The notes below the pieces were generated by a model. That model did not search any database, was not told the DNA's origin, and saw only the letters and a list, made by a program, of their open reading frames with translations. Shown here piece by piece: positions 16,531 to 24,455 of a stretch of DNA of 33,922 nucleotides. Within the stretch, counting starts at the first letter, position 1. The number at the start of each line of letters is the position of its first letter. Origin of the DNA: Bradyrhizobium sp. NAS80.1 (lineage in GTDB: Bacteria; Pseudomonadota; Alphaproteobacteria; Rhizobiales; Xanthobacteraceae). Position numbers and translations under genes: made by a program. The DNA is taken from contig NZ_LGHL01000148.1 of assembly GCF_001908205.1 (NCBI RefSeq), forward strand, positions 1-33,922. Direction: 5' to 3'.

Positions 16531-19500
16531 TTAAGGGGCCACCACCTCTGGCTTCTTGTCGCGGCGGCCCTCGGCGAGGTTCCGCACCACGACATAGAAG
16601 ATCGGCGTGAACAGGAGGCCGAACAGGGTAACGCCGATCATGCCGAAGAACACGGCGACACCGACCGCCTGGCGCATCTCCGAGCCGGAGCCGGTCGAGA
16701 TCACCAGCGGCAGCACGCCGAGGATGAAGGCGAAAGACGTCATCAGGATCGGCCGCAGGCGCAGGCGGCAGGCGTCGATCACGGCCTCCAGCCGCGGCTT
16801 GCCTTCGTTCTCGATGTCGCGCGCGAACTCGACGATCAGGATCGCATTCTTCGCAGCCAGTCCCACCAGCACGACGAAGCCGATTTGCGTCAGGATATTG
16901 ACGTCCTGTCCCATGATGCGCACGCCGATCGTGGCAGCTAACAGGCACATCGGCACGATCAGGATCACCGCGAACGGCAAGGTCCAGCTACCATATTGTG
17001 CGGCGAGCACGAGATAGACGAACAGCACGCAGATCGGAAACACGTAGAGGCCTGCATTGCCGCCGGTGACCTGCTGGTAGGACAGATCCGTCCATTCGAA
17101 GGTAAAGCCGCTCGGCAAGGTGTCGTCGGCAAGCTTCTTGATGGTGTTCAGCGCGGTGGTCGAGCTGGTGCCCGGCGCCGGTTCGCCCTGGAATTCGGAC
17201 GCGGCATAGAGATTGTAGCGCGCGACGCGGTCGGGGCCCGAGACGTCCTTGAAATCGACCACGCTGCCGAGCATCACCATGTCGCCGGAGGCATTGCGCG
17301 TGCGCAGCCGCGCGAGGTCGCTGGGCTCCTTGCGGTACGGGAAATCAGCCTGCGCCGTGACGTGGTAGGTGCGGCCAAACAGGTTGAAGTCGTTGACATA
17401 GGTCGATCCGAAGTAAGTCTGGATCGTCTCGTTGATGCTGGCGATGGGCACGCCGAGCTTCTGCGCCTTGGTGCGGTCGATGTCGACGAAAAGCTGCGGC
17501 GTGTTGGCTGTGAATGGCGAGAACACCGAGGTCAGCGTCGGCGCCTTGCGCGCGGCGGCGACCAGCTCGTCGGTCGCAGCGGCGAGCATCGCCGGGCCGC
17601 GGCCCTGCCGGTCCTGGATGCGGATGGTGAAGCCGCCGCCAGTGCCGATGCCGGGCACGGCCGGCGGCGGGATGACGATGATGAACGCACCCTGGATCGC
17701 CAAGAGACGTTTGCGCAGCTCGGCGGTGATGACGTTCGCGGACAGTCCCTTCTTCAGCCGCACCTCGGGCTCCTCGAAGACCGGGAACAGCGCGGCTGCA
17801 TTGCCGGCCTGCGTGCGCGTCGCACCGGAAAAGCCGGCGAAGGCGGCAACGCGAATGATGCCCGGGGTATCCAGCGCGATCCGCTCGATCTCACGCACGA
17901 TCTCGGTGGTGCGCGCCAGCGATGCCGCGCCGGGCAATTGTACCGAGACGATGACGTAGCCGCGATCCTGCGCCGGGATGAAGCCCTGCGGCGTCGTCGC
18001 GATCAGCCAGCCGGCGCTGCCGATCAGCATGACGTAGATCAGCAGCATCACGACCGAATGCCGGATCACGAAATTGGCGGCGCCGGCATAGCCATGCGCC
18101 AGCCGGTCGAACACGCGGTTGAAGACGCCCGTGAAGGCATCCCAGCCGCGCGCGATGAAATTCCAGCGCGCCGGCGGCCGCTTCTCCTCGTGCGGCACCA
18201 GGATCTGCGAGGCCAGCGCCGGTGACAGCGTCAGCGAGCAGAAGCAGGAGATCGCGGTCGCGACCGCGATCGTGACGGCGAATTGCTGGAAGAACTGCCC
18301 GGAAATGCCGCCAAGGAATGCGGTTGGGACGAACACGGCGCAGAGCACCAGCGCGATCGAGACCAGCGCGCCGCCGACCTCTTCCATGGTCTTCAGCGCA
18401 GCATCGCGCCGGCTCAGGCCGTGCTCGAGATGCCGCTCGACATTCTCGACCACGACGATGGCATCGTCGACCACGATGCCGACGGCGAGCACGAGCCCGA
18501 ACAGAGTGAGATTATTGATGGAGAAACCGAGCGCCGCCATCACCGCGAAGGTGCCGACCAGCGAAACCGGAATCGCGATAATCGGGATGATCGCCGGCCG
18601 CCATCCCTGCAGGAACACCAGCACCACGACGACCACCAGCAGCATCGCCTCGTAGATGGTCTTGATCAGCTCGTGGACCGACTGCGCGATGAACTCGGTC
18701 GGATTGTAACCTATGTTGTAGTCGAGGCCCTTCGGAAAACTCTCCTTGAGCTTCGCCATGGTGTCGGAGATGCCCTTGGCGGTCGCGAGCGCGTTCGATC
18801 CCGGCCGCTGGGTCACCAGCATGCCGACGGCCGACTTGCGCAAGAGGAAGCTGTTGGTGGTGTAGGAGAGTGCACCGAGTTCGATGCGGGCGACATCGCG
18901 GAGCCGCACCGTGCGGCCGTCCGAGCCAGCCTTGATCAGGATGTCCTCGAACTGCCTCGGGTCCTTCAGGCGCCCGGTGAAGGTGAGGTTCGGCTGGAAG
19001 GCGCGGTCGGTGATTGGCGGCTCGGCGATCTGGCCGCCAGCGATCTGCACGTTCTGTGACCTGATCGCCGCCAGCACTTCGGTCGAGGTCAGGCCGAGAT
19101 TGGCGATCCGGTCAGGATCGAGCCACAGCCGCATCGAATAGTCGCGAGCGCCAAAAATCTGGATGTCGCCGACGCCGTCGAGACGCAGGAGCTGATCGCG
19201 GACCTGGAGCAGCGCATAGTTGGAGATGTAGAGCTGGTCGAAGCTATCGTCGGGCGACAGCATGAACACAACCATCAGGATGTCGGGCGAGTTCTTGCGC
19301 GTGGTCACGCCCTGCTGCTGCACCTCCGCCGGCAGGCGCGGTTGCGCGATTGCGACGCGGTTCTGCACAAGCACCTGGGCCTTGTCGAGATCGGTGCCGA
19401 GCTTGAACGTGACGGTGATAGTGAGCTGGCCGTTCGACGTCGCCTGGCTGTAGAGATACAGCATGTCCTCGACGCCGTTGATCTCCTGCTCAATCGGAGC

Positions 19501-19692
19501 TGCGACAGTGTCGGACACGGTCTGCGCGGAGGCGCCGGGATATTGCGTGGTGACGACGACCGTCGGCGGCACCACTTGCGGATATTCGGAGACCGGCAGC
19601 GTCGTATAGGCGATTGCGCCGACGATTAGGAGCACGATCGACAGCACCATCGCCAGGATGGGCTGGTTGATGGAGAGGCGGCCGAGATTCAT
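16531..19692 (-). CDS. RND efflux pump inner-membrane transporter (HAE1/AcrB-like)
   Basis: 1053 residues, the usual length for hydrophobe/amphiphile RND pumps. The first helix (about 10-30, MVLSIVLLIVGAIAY) is followed by a large periplasmic porter domain, helices 2-6 near 340-500, a second porter loop and helices 7-12 to the end. The proton-relay residues are present: Asp409-Asp410 in VVDDAIVVVENVERH and Lys948 in AAKNAILIVEFARD. It exports drugs, dyes or solvents from the periplasm and inner membrane using proton force. Its start overlaps the end of the adaptor gene by 4 nt (ATGA). No outer-membrane channel gene is adjacent, so a TolC-type partner must be encoded elsewhere. The spectrum of substrates is unknown. 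Confidence 0.95.
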   Translation of the reverse strand: MNLGRLSINQPILAMVLSIVLLIVGAIAYTTLPVSEYPQVVPPTVVVTTQYPGASAQTVSDTVAAPIEQEINGVEDMLYLYSQATSNGQLTITVTFKLGTDLDKAQVLVQNRVAIAQPRLPAEVQQQGVTTRKNSPDILMVVFMLSPDDSFDQLYISNYALLQVRDQLLRLDGVGDIQIFGARDYSMRLWLDPDRIANLGLTSTEVLAAIRSQNVQIAGGQIAEPPITDRAFQPNLTFTGRLKDPRQFEDILIKAGSDGRTVRLRDVARIELGALSYTTNSFLLRKSAVGMLVTQRPGSNALATAKGISDTMAKLKESFPKGLDYNIGYNPTEFIAQSVHELIKTIYEAMLLVVVVVLVFLQGWRPAIIPIIAIPVSLVGTFAVMAALGFSINNLTLFGLVLAVGIVVDDAIVVVENVERHLEHGLSRRDAALKTMEEVGGALVSIALVLCAVFVPTAFLGGISGQFFQQFAVTIAVATAISCFCSLTLSPALASQILVPHEEKRPPARWNFIARGWDAFTGVFNRVFDRLAHGYAGAANFVIRHSVVMLLIYVMLIGSAGWLIATTPQGFIPAQDRGYVIVSVQLPGAASLARTTEIVREIERIALDTPGIIRVAAFAGFSGATRTQAGNAAALFPVFEEPEVRLKKGLSANVITAELRKRLLAIQGAFIIVIPPPAVPGIGTGGGFTIRIQDRQGRGPAMLAAATDELVAAARKAPTLTSVFSPFTANTPQLFVDIDRTKAQKLGVPIASINETIQTYFGSTYVNDFNLFGRTYHVTAQADFPYRKEPSDLARLRTRNASGDMVMLGSVVDFKDVSGPDRVARYNLYAASEFQGEPAPGTSSTTALNTIKKLADDTLPSGFTFEWTDLSYQQVTGGNAGLYVFPICVLFVYLVLAAQYGSWTLPFAVILIVPMCLLAATIGVRIMGQDVNILTQIGFVVLVGLAAKNAILIVEFARDIENEGKPRLEAVIDACRLRLRPILMTSFAFILGVLPLVISTGSGSEMRQAVGVAVFFGMIGVTLFGLLFTPIFYVVVRNLAEGRRDKKPEVVAP

Positions 19693-20894
19693 GACTTGCC
19701 ACCGGCCGGCGCTTGCGCCATGTGCGGGGCAACCTTGGCGCCGACGCGGGCGCGCTGGATGCCGTTGACGATGACGCGATCATCCGCTTTCAGCCCTTCG
19801 CGGATCACACGCAGGCCGTCATCGAGCGGCCCGAGCACCACCGTGCGCGCTTCCACGGTGTCATCAGGCTTGACCACGAACACGATCTTGCGGGACTGGT
19901 CGGTCGCAACAGCGGCGTCCGGGATCAGCAGCGCCTCATAAGGCGCACTGCCGATCAGCCGGACCCGGCCGAACTGTCCGGGCAGGATCGAGAGATCAGT
20001 GTTCTTGACCACAGCGCGGCTGCGCAGCGTGCCGGTCGAGACATCGAGGCGATTGTCGAGGAAGTTGATGGCGCCGTCATGCGACGGCTTGGTTTCACCG
20101 GCGAGCGTGACCTGCACCGGATTTGCGGTGTCGCGCGAACTCGGGCGCCGGCCTTCAAACCACAGCTTGCTATATTTGATGAAGGTCGTCTCATCCATGT
20201 CGAAATAGATGTAGATCGGGTCGAGCGTCACGATCGAGGTCAGCAGCGTCGAAGAGCCGTTATCGCTGCCCTGCACGAGATTGCCGGGACTGACGAGATG
20301 GCGACTGACACGGCCGGTGATCGGCGCGGCCACATGCGTGAACTCGATGTTGAGTTTCGCGGCCTTCAGCGCACCTTCGGCCTGGGTCTCGGCGGCGTGC
20401 GCGGCCTGCAACGCCTGGCGGCGCTGGTCGACGACCTGCTCGGACACCGCGCTGGTCTGCACCAGGTTCAGGCCGCGGTCGAGCTCGCGCTTGGCAAGCT
20501 CCACCTTGGCGCGCGCATCGGACAACTGGCCGTCGGCCTGTAACGCGACTGCCTCGAACGGGCGCGGGTCGATGACGTAGAGCAGATCGCCCTGATGCAC
20601 GATGGCGCCGTCCTGGAATTCCACCGTGTTGACGAAGCCGCCGACGCGCGGGCGCACCTGCACCTCCTCGACCGCGTCGAAGCGGCCGGTGAATTCGTCC
20701 CAATCGGTGACGGTGCGCTTGACCGGCTGGGCAACGGTCACAGGCGCGGGCGGCGGAGCGGCAGCCTGCGAAGCCGGCTTGTCGCAGCCTGCGAGGGCGA
20801 AGCCGGCGACGATGAACGCGGCGGTTGCGCAAAGTCGAGGCAGAACGAAATCGTGCTTTTGGACAAATCGCTCGCTTCCGTCCGGTCCAGTCAT
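19689..20894 (-). CDS. RND efflux periplasmic adaptor (membrane fusion) lipoprotein
   Basis: 401 residues. A lipoprotein signal ends in the lipobox ALAGC (Cys37), so the mature protein would be lipid-anchored. The family order is visible: first beta-barrel/lipoyl segment (VQVRPRVGGFVNTVEFQDGA), an alpha-hairpin (about residues 120-180, rich in Ala, Glu and Arg), second lipoyl half (FTHVAAPITGRVSRHLVSPG), a beta-barrel, and the membrane-proximal end KADDRVIVNGIQRARVGAKV. It joins the RND pump to an outer-membrane channel. The start at 20894 (MTGPDGSERF) has AGGA just upstream; ATGs at 20909 and further up are possible but less well supported. Translationally coupled to the pump gene. Confidence 0.93.
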   Translation of the reverse strand: MTGPDGSERFVQKHDFVLPRLCATAAFIVAGFALAGCDKPASQAAAPPPAPVTVAQPVKRTVTDWDEFTGRFDAVEEVQVRPRVGGFVNTVEFQDGAIVHQGDLLYVIDPRPFEAVALQADGQLSDARAKVELAKRELDRGLNLVQTSAVSEQVVDQRRQALQAAHAAETQAEGALKAAKLNIEFTHVAAPITGRVSRHLVSPGNLVQGSDNGSSTLLTSIVTLDPIYIYFDMDETTFIKYSKLWFEGRRPSSRDTANPVQVTLAGETKPSHDGAINFLDNRLDVSTGTLRSRAVVKNTDLSILPGQFGRVRLIGSAPYEALLIPDAAVATDQSRKIVFVVKPDDTVEARTVVLGPLDDGLRVIREGLKADDRVIVNGIQRARVGAKVAPHMAQAPAGGKS

Positions 20895-20914
20895 CCCAGG
20901 TCCTCGCATAAAAG

Positions 20915-20948
20915 CCGCGGAAGAAGCAGGGTACGCTTCTACCCGCGG
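20915..20948. promoter_or_regulatory. Nested dyad upstream of the RND efflux operon
   Basis: An inner inverted repeat AGAAGC (20922-20927) and GCTTCT (20935-20940) has a 7-nt spacer. It sits inside an outer pair CCGCGG (20915-20920) and CCGCGG (20943-20948), nearly co-centred. It lies 21 nt upstream of the adaptor start codon. It could be an operator for a TetR-type repressor or a leader-RNA hairpin; no protein can be named. Confidence 0.4.
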
Positions 20949-21080
20949 GCGACACAAGATGGGTGGCAATGATGAACTCTTCAAGACCGCGGCATGCGCC
21001 ATGCTCTGACGGACACCCTGACCGGATGGCGGGTTGACAGGGAGGGAGACGGCCGCGCACACGCGACGGTTGGTGAGCTT

Positions 21081-21206
21081 GCGGGGAGAGGCCGGATCGC
21101 ATCGCAATGCGATCCGGGTGAGGGGGAGTTTCCGCGGGTCCAGCTATCACCTCCCCCGGCGGAGAGCCCCCTCACCCCAACCCTCTCCCCGCAGGCGGGG
21201 AGAGGG
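21081..21206. repeat. Intergenic palindromic repeat, family B (copy 1)
   Basis: Ends are gcggggagag (21081-21090) and ccctctccccgc...gcggggagaggg (21181-21206). Internal marks are gatccgggtgagggggag, a ccgcgggtccag segment and ggagagccccctcaccccaa. The same ordered marks are found at 27086-27228, so the two are copies of one family distinct from family A. Confidence 0.82.
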
Positions 21207-21300
21207 AGAAGAGCGCCAGCATCTTCACGCATGACGAGAGGCATGCGCTCGGCTAGACTGCCATCACAAAAACAAGACGAATTGTCCGGGGAGGACAGGC

Positions 21301-22455
21301 GTGCACCAGGGACGTGTCGTTTTTGGCGCGATCGAGGAGGTAGTGTTCGGCCATCCTGCGGCCGGCGCCATCGTTGCGCAGATGGACCGGCTGGGCACGC
21401 GCCGCGCTTTCCTGATGGTATCAGGCACGCTGAACCGGCAGACCGACGAAATCGCGAAGATCAAGGAGGCGCTCGGCGCACGCTGCGCCGGCCTGTTCGA
21501 CGCCATGCCGGCGCACACGCCGCGCGAGGCGGTGGTCACGGCGACCAACGCGGCGCGCGAGGCAGGCGCCGACCTGATCGTCACCGTGGGCGGCGGCTCA
21601 GTCACTGATGGCGCCAAGGCGGTGCAGCTCTGCCTTGCCAACGACATCGACAATATCGAGGGCATCGATCGCATCCGCGTGCATAAGGGCGTCACGCCCG
21701 AGTTGACCGCCCCTCGCGTGCGGCAGATCAGTGTGCCTACCACGATCGCCGGCGGCGAGTTCAGCTCGATCGCGGGCGTGACCGACCGCAGCATGCATGT
21801 GAAGCAGATGTTGCGGCATCCGCTCACTGTGCCACGTGCGACCATTCTCGATCCCGCCATCACTGTGCATACGCCGGAATGGCTGTTCCTCTCCACGGGC
21901 ATCCGCGCCGTCGACCATTGCGTGGAGGCAATCTGCTCGCGCGAGACGCACCCCTACGCCGACGCACAGTCGGTGAAAGGCCTGTCCATGCTCGCTGACG
22001 CGCTGCCGCGCGTGAAGGCCAATCCCGCCGATCTCGACGCCCGGATGGACGCGCAGATCGGCACCTGGCTGTCGATGGGCGCATTTTCGGCCGGCGTGCC
22101 GATGGGTGCGAGCCACGGCATCGGCTATGTGCTAGGCGCGGCGTTCGACGTGCCGCACGGCTACACCTCCTGCATCATGCTGCCCGCGGTGATGCGCTGG
22201 AATGCACGCGACAATGCCGAACGTCAGATGATCGTCGCGGCCGCGATGGGTTTCCCCGGCCAGAACGCCGCCGACGTGCTCGATGCCTTCATTCGCTCGC
22301 TCGGCATGCCGCGCAGCCTCTCGGATATGCGCATCTTGCCGGAACATTTCGATGCCATCGCCGAACAGGCGATGCGCACGAACTGGATCCCGCGCAACCC
22401 GCGCAAGATCGGCGGCCCCGCCGACATTCGCGAAATCCTGCTTCTCGCCGCATAA
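21301..22455 (+). CDS. Iron-containing alcohol dehydrogenase family protein with an altered metal site
   Basis: 384 residues starting at GTG with a strong ribosome site (GGGGAGGA). The N-terminal dinucleotide domain has GGGSVTDGAKAV (97-108), close to the GGGS.D..K.. motif of Fe-ADH and maleylacetate reductases. The C-terminal metal domain keeps His206 (DHCVE), His272 (ASHGIGY) and His286 (PHGYTS). The aspartate ligand expected four residues before His206 is Arg202, and the usual second histidine of the HxxxH element is Tyr276. Three of four metal ligands thus remain. It could reduce an aldehyde or keto-acid, or be a metal-independent reductase like maleylacetate reductase. It sits 18 nt before an acyl-CoA ligase gene, so both probably serve one catabolic route. 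Confidence 0.85.
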   Translation: MHQGRVVFGAIEEVVFGHPAAGAIVAQMDRLGTRRAFLMVSGTLNRQTDEIAKIKEALGARCAGLFDAMPAHTPREAVVTATNAAREAGADLIVTVGGGSVTDGAKAVQLCLANDIDNIEGIDRIRVHKGVTPELTAPRVRQISVPTTIAGGEFSSIAGVTDRSMHVKQMLRHPLTVPRATILDPAITVHTPEWLFLSTGIRAVDHCVEAICSRETHPYADAQSVKGLSMLADALPRVKANPADLDARMDAQIGTWLSMGAFSAGVPMGASHGIGYVLGAAFDVPHGYTSCIMLPAVMRWNARDNAERQMIVAAAMGFPGQNAADVLDAFIRSLGMPRSLSDMRILPEHFDAIAEQAMRTNWIPRNPRKIGGPADIREILLLAA

Positions 22456-22473
22456 TCTAGAACCGGAGGACTG

Positions 22474-24024
22474 ATGTACACAGGTCACCATGCCCGCCTG
22501 CGCCCGCTCCAGCCCGCCTTCATCATGGCCGCGACCGGTGAGACCGTCACCTATCGCGAGCTCGATGCGCGCAGCAATCGCCTGGCGCACCTGTTCCGCA
22601 AGCACGGCTTGAGGCGGCTCGATCACTACTCGATCTTCATGGAGAACAATTCGCGTTATCTCGAAGCCTGCGGCGCGGGCGAGCGGTCCGGCCTCTACTA
22701 CACCTGCATCAACTCCTTCCTGACGTCAGGCGAGCTCGCCTATCTCCTGGTCAACAGCCAGTCGAAGATCCTGATCACGTCGATGGCCAAGCTCGACATC
22801 GCGCGCGAGGCGATCAAGGCCTGTCCCGACGTCAAGCTCTGCATCGTCGTCGACGGCCCCGGCGAGAGCGAGCGTATCGTCGGCCTTGCCGAGACGACCG
22901 CCGACCTGCCGAAGACGCCGATCCCTGATGAATGGCTCGGCACCGCCATGCTCTATTCGTCGGGAACGACCGGACGGCCGAAAGGCATTATGCGGCCGTT
23001 GCCCGAGGAGCCGCCGAAGCACAACCTGCCGCTGTTCGATTTCCTGACGAAGCTCTGGCACTACCGCGAGGGCATGGTCTACCTGTCGCCGGCGCCGCTC
23101 TATCACTCCGCGCCGCAGGCCGCTGTGAACCTTACGATCCGCATGGGCGGCACCGTGATTATCATGGAGACGTTCGATCCCGAGCGTTACCTCCAGCTCG
23201 TCGAAAGGTGGGGCATCACGCACACCCAGCTGGTGCCAACGATGTTCTCACGCATGCTGAAGCTGCCGGAGGAGGTGCGCACGCGCTACGACCTGTCTTC
23301 GCTCGAGGTCGCGATCCATGCCGCCGCGCCCTGCCCCGCGCTGGTCAAGGACGACATCATCAAATGGTGGGGCCCGATCATCCACGAATATTACGGCGCG
23401 ACCGAAGGCCTGGGCTTCACCGCCTGCAACAGCGAGGAATGGCTCGCCCATCGCGGCACCGTCGGCAAAGTTCTGCTCGGCGACCTCCATATTCTCGACG
23501 AGAACATGCAGGAGTGCCCGACCGGCACGCCGGGCCAGGTCTGGTTCAAGACGGCATCGTCGTTCGAATATTTCAACGATCCCGAGAAAACCAAGGAGGC
23601 GCGCTCGGCCGACGGCAGCATGAGCACGGTCGGCGACGTCGGCTATGTCGACGCCGATCGTTTCCTGTACCTCACCGACCGAGCCACCTTCATGATCATC
23701 TCGGGCGGGGTGAACATCTATCCGCAGGAATGCGAGAATCTGCTGATCACCCACCCCAAGGTTGCCGATGCCGCCGTGTTCGGCGTGCCCAATCCGGATC
23801 TCGGCGAAGAGGTGAAGGCGGTGGTGCAGCCGATGCCCGGCGTCGTGCCGGGACCCGCGCTTGCCGAAGAGCTGATCGCCTTCTGCGGTCAGTCGCTGTC
23901 GCGGCAGAAGGTGCCGCGCTCGGTCGATTTCGAAAAGGAGCTGCCGCGGCTGCCGACGGGGAAGCTGTACAAGCGGCTGCTGCGGGACCGGTATTGGGGG
24001 AACAAGGCGTCTAGGATTGTGTGA
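22474..24024 (+). CDS. AMP-dependent acyl-CoA synthetase/ligase (ANL superfamily)
   Basis: 516 residues, cytoplasmic. Adenylation motifs in order: YSSGTTGRPKGI (phosphate loop, near 155-166), YYGATEG (A5-type, near 308), GDVGYVD near 390, the hinge segment YLTDRATFMIISGGVNIYPQE, and the C-terminal catalytic lysine in PTGKLYK near 500. It would activate a carboxylic acid to its acyl-adenylate and then the CoA thioester. The acid cannot be told from sequence; fatty, aromatic or terpenoid acids are all possible. The ribosome site is GGAGG. It is 18 nt downstream of the iron-ADH-family gene and ends before a repeat element. Confidence 0.9.
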   Translation: MYTGHHARLRPLQPAFIMAATGETVTYRELDARSNRLAHLFRKHGLRRLDHYSIFMENNSRYLEACGAGERSGLYYTCINSFLTSGELAYLLVNSQSKILITSMAKLDIAREAIKACPDVKLCIVVDGPGESERIVGLAETTADLPKTPIPDEWLGTAMLYSSGTTGRPKGIMRPLPEEPPKHNLPLFDFLTKLWHYREGMVYLSPAPLYHSAPQAAVNLTIRMGGTVIIMETFDPERYLQLVERWGITHTQLVPTMFSRMLKLPEEVRTRYDLSSLEVAIHAAAPCPALVKDDIIKWWGPIIHEYYGATEGLGFTACNSEEWLAHRGTVGKVLLGDLHILDENMQECPTGTPGQVWFKTASSFEYFNDPEKTKEARSADGSMSTVGDVGYVDADRFLYLTDRATFMIISGGVNIYPQECENLLITHPKVADAAVFGVPNPDLGEEVKAVVQPMPGVVPGPALAEELIAFCGQSLSRQKVPRSVDFEKELPRLPTGKLYKRLLRDRYWGNKASRIV

Positions 24025-24080
24025 GCGGGGCTACGCCGTCCTCGTGCGTGAGATGCACAGGGCGCGACCACACGAAGGGT

Positions 24081-24236
24081 GTCGTCCCGGGGCGCGACGA
24101 AGTCGCGAGCCCGGGATCCATAACCACAGGGCGAAGTCGCGGCGCGAGCTGACAACTCCGAGCCTTCGCCAAACTACTCCCTGTGGCTATGGGTCCCGGA
24201 TCTGCGCTCCGCTTCGCTGCGCTTGTCCGGGACGAC
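24081..24236. repeat. Intergenic palindromic repeat, family A (copy 5)
   Basis: Bounded by gtcgtccc (24081-24088) and gggacgac (24229-24236). Same orientation and internal order as copies 2 and 3 (ccataaccacaggg, gccttcgccaaac, gggtcccggatctgcgc), but it lacks the insertion shared by those two. It starts 57 nt after the acyl-CoA ligase stop. Confidence 0.85.
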
Positions 24237-24298
24237 AGCTGAGTGCTTGAAGGGCGGCGATACACTTCAGTTCCGCCAGCGCGTTCGCACCTGCACTC

Positions 24299-24317
24299 TC
24301 ACATGATAAGAATGTGA
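24299..24317. promoter_or_regulatory. Short dyad upstream of the ABC importer
   Basis: TCACAT (24299-24304) and ATGTGA (24312-24317) form a perfect 6-bp inverted repeat with a 7-nt spacer, 139 nt before the binding-protein start. It could be an operator half-site pair; a chance match is quite possible. Confidence 0.22.
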
Positions 24318-24455
24318 AGGCCTGCGGCTTTCCGTCATCCGAATTGTCGAGACAGCAGGCGGCCTTGCCGGTTGCCTCACTGCGCCAGCGTCGCTATCGT
24401 CTCATCAAACAGGCCGCAAAAGGCCCAAAAAGTTGATGTGTCAGGGAGGACGAGG

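Larger units (their letters stand above)
20895..21300. other. 406-nt divergent intergenic region
   Basis: It separates the minus-strand efflux operon from the plus-strand iron-ADH operon. It holds a nested dyad next to the adaptor start (20915-20948), a family-B repeat (21081-21206), and a strong ribosome site (GGGGAGGA) just before the GTG at 21301. I see no credible gene and no regulator gene here. Short open frames across it are repeat-derived. Confidence 0.7.
24025..24455. other. 431-nt intergenic region
   Basis: It contains a family-A repeat (24081-24236), a short dyad (24299-24317) and then about 130 nt leading to the binding-protein gene of the ABC importer. A frame open from 24372 extends that gene upstream but without signal-peptide logic. 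I see no independent gene. The importer promoter is presumably within 24240-24440, but I cannot place its boxes with confidence. Confidence 0.65.

Noticed and set aside
16996..18225. 409-residue plus-strand frame inside the RND pump gene
   Set aside because: Antisense to strongly conserved RND sequence. The composition is typical of a reversed frame.
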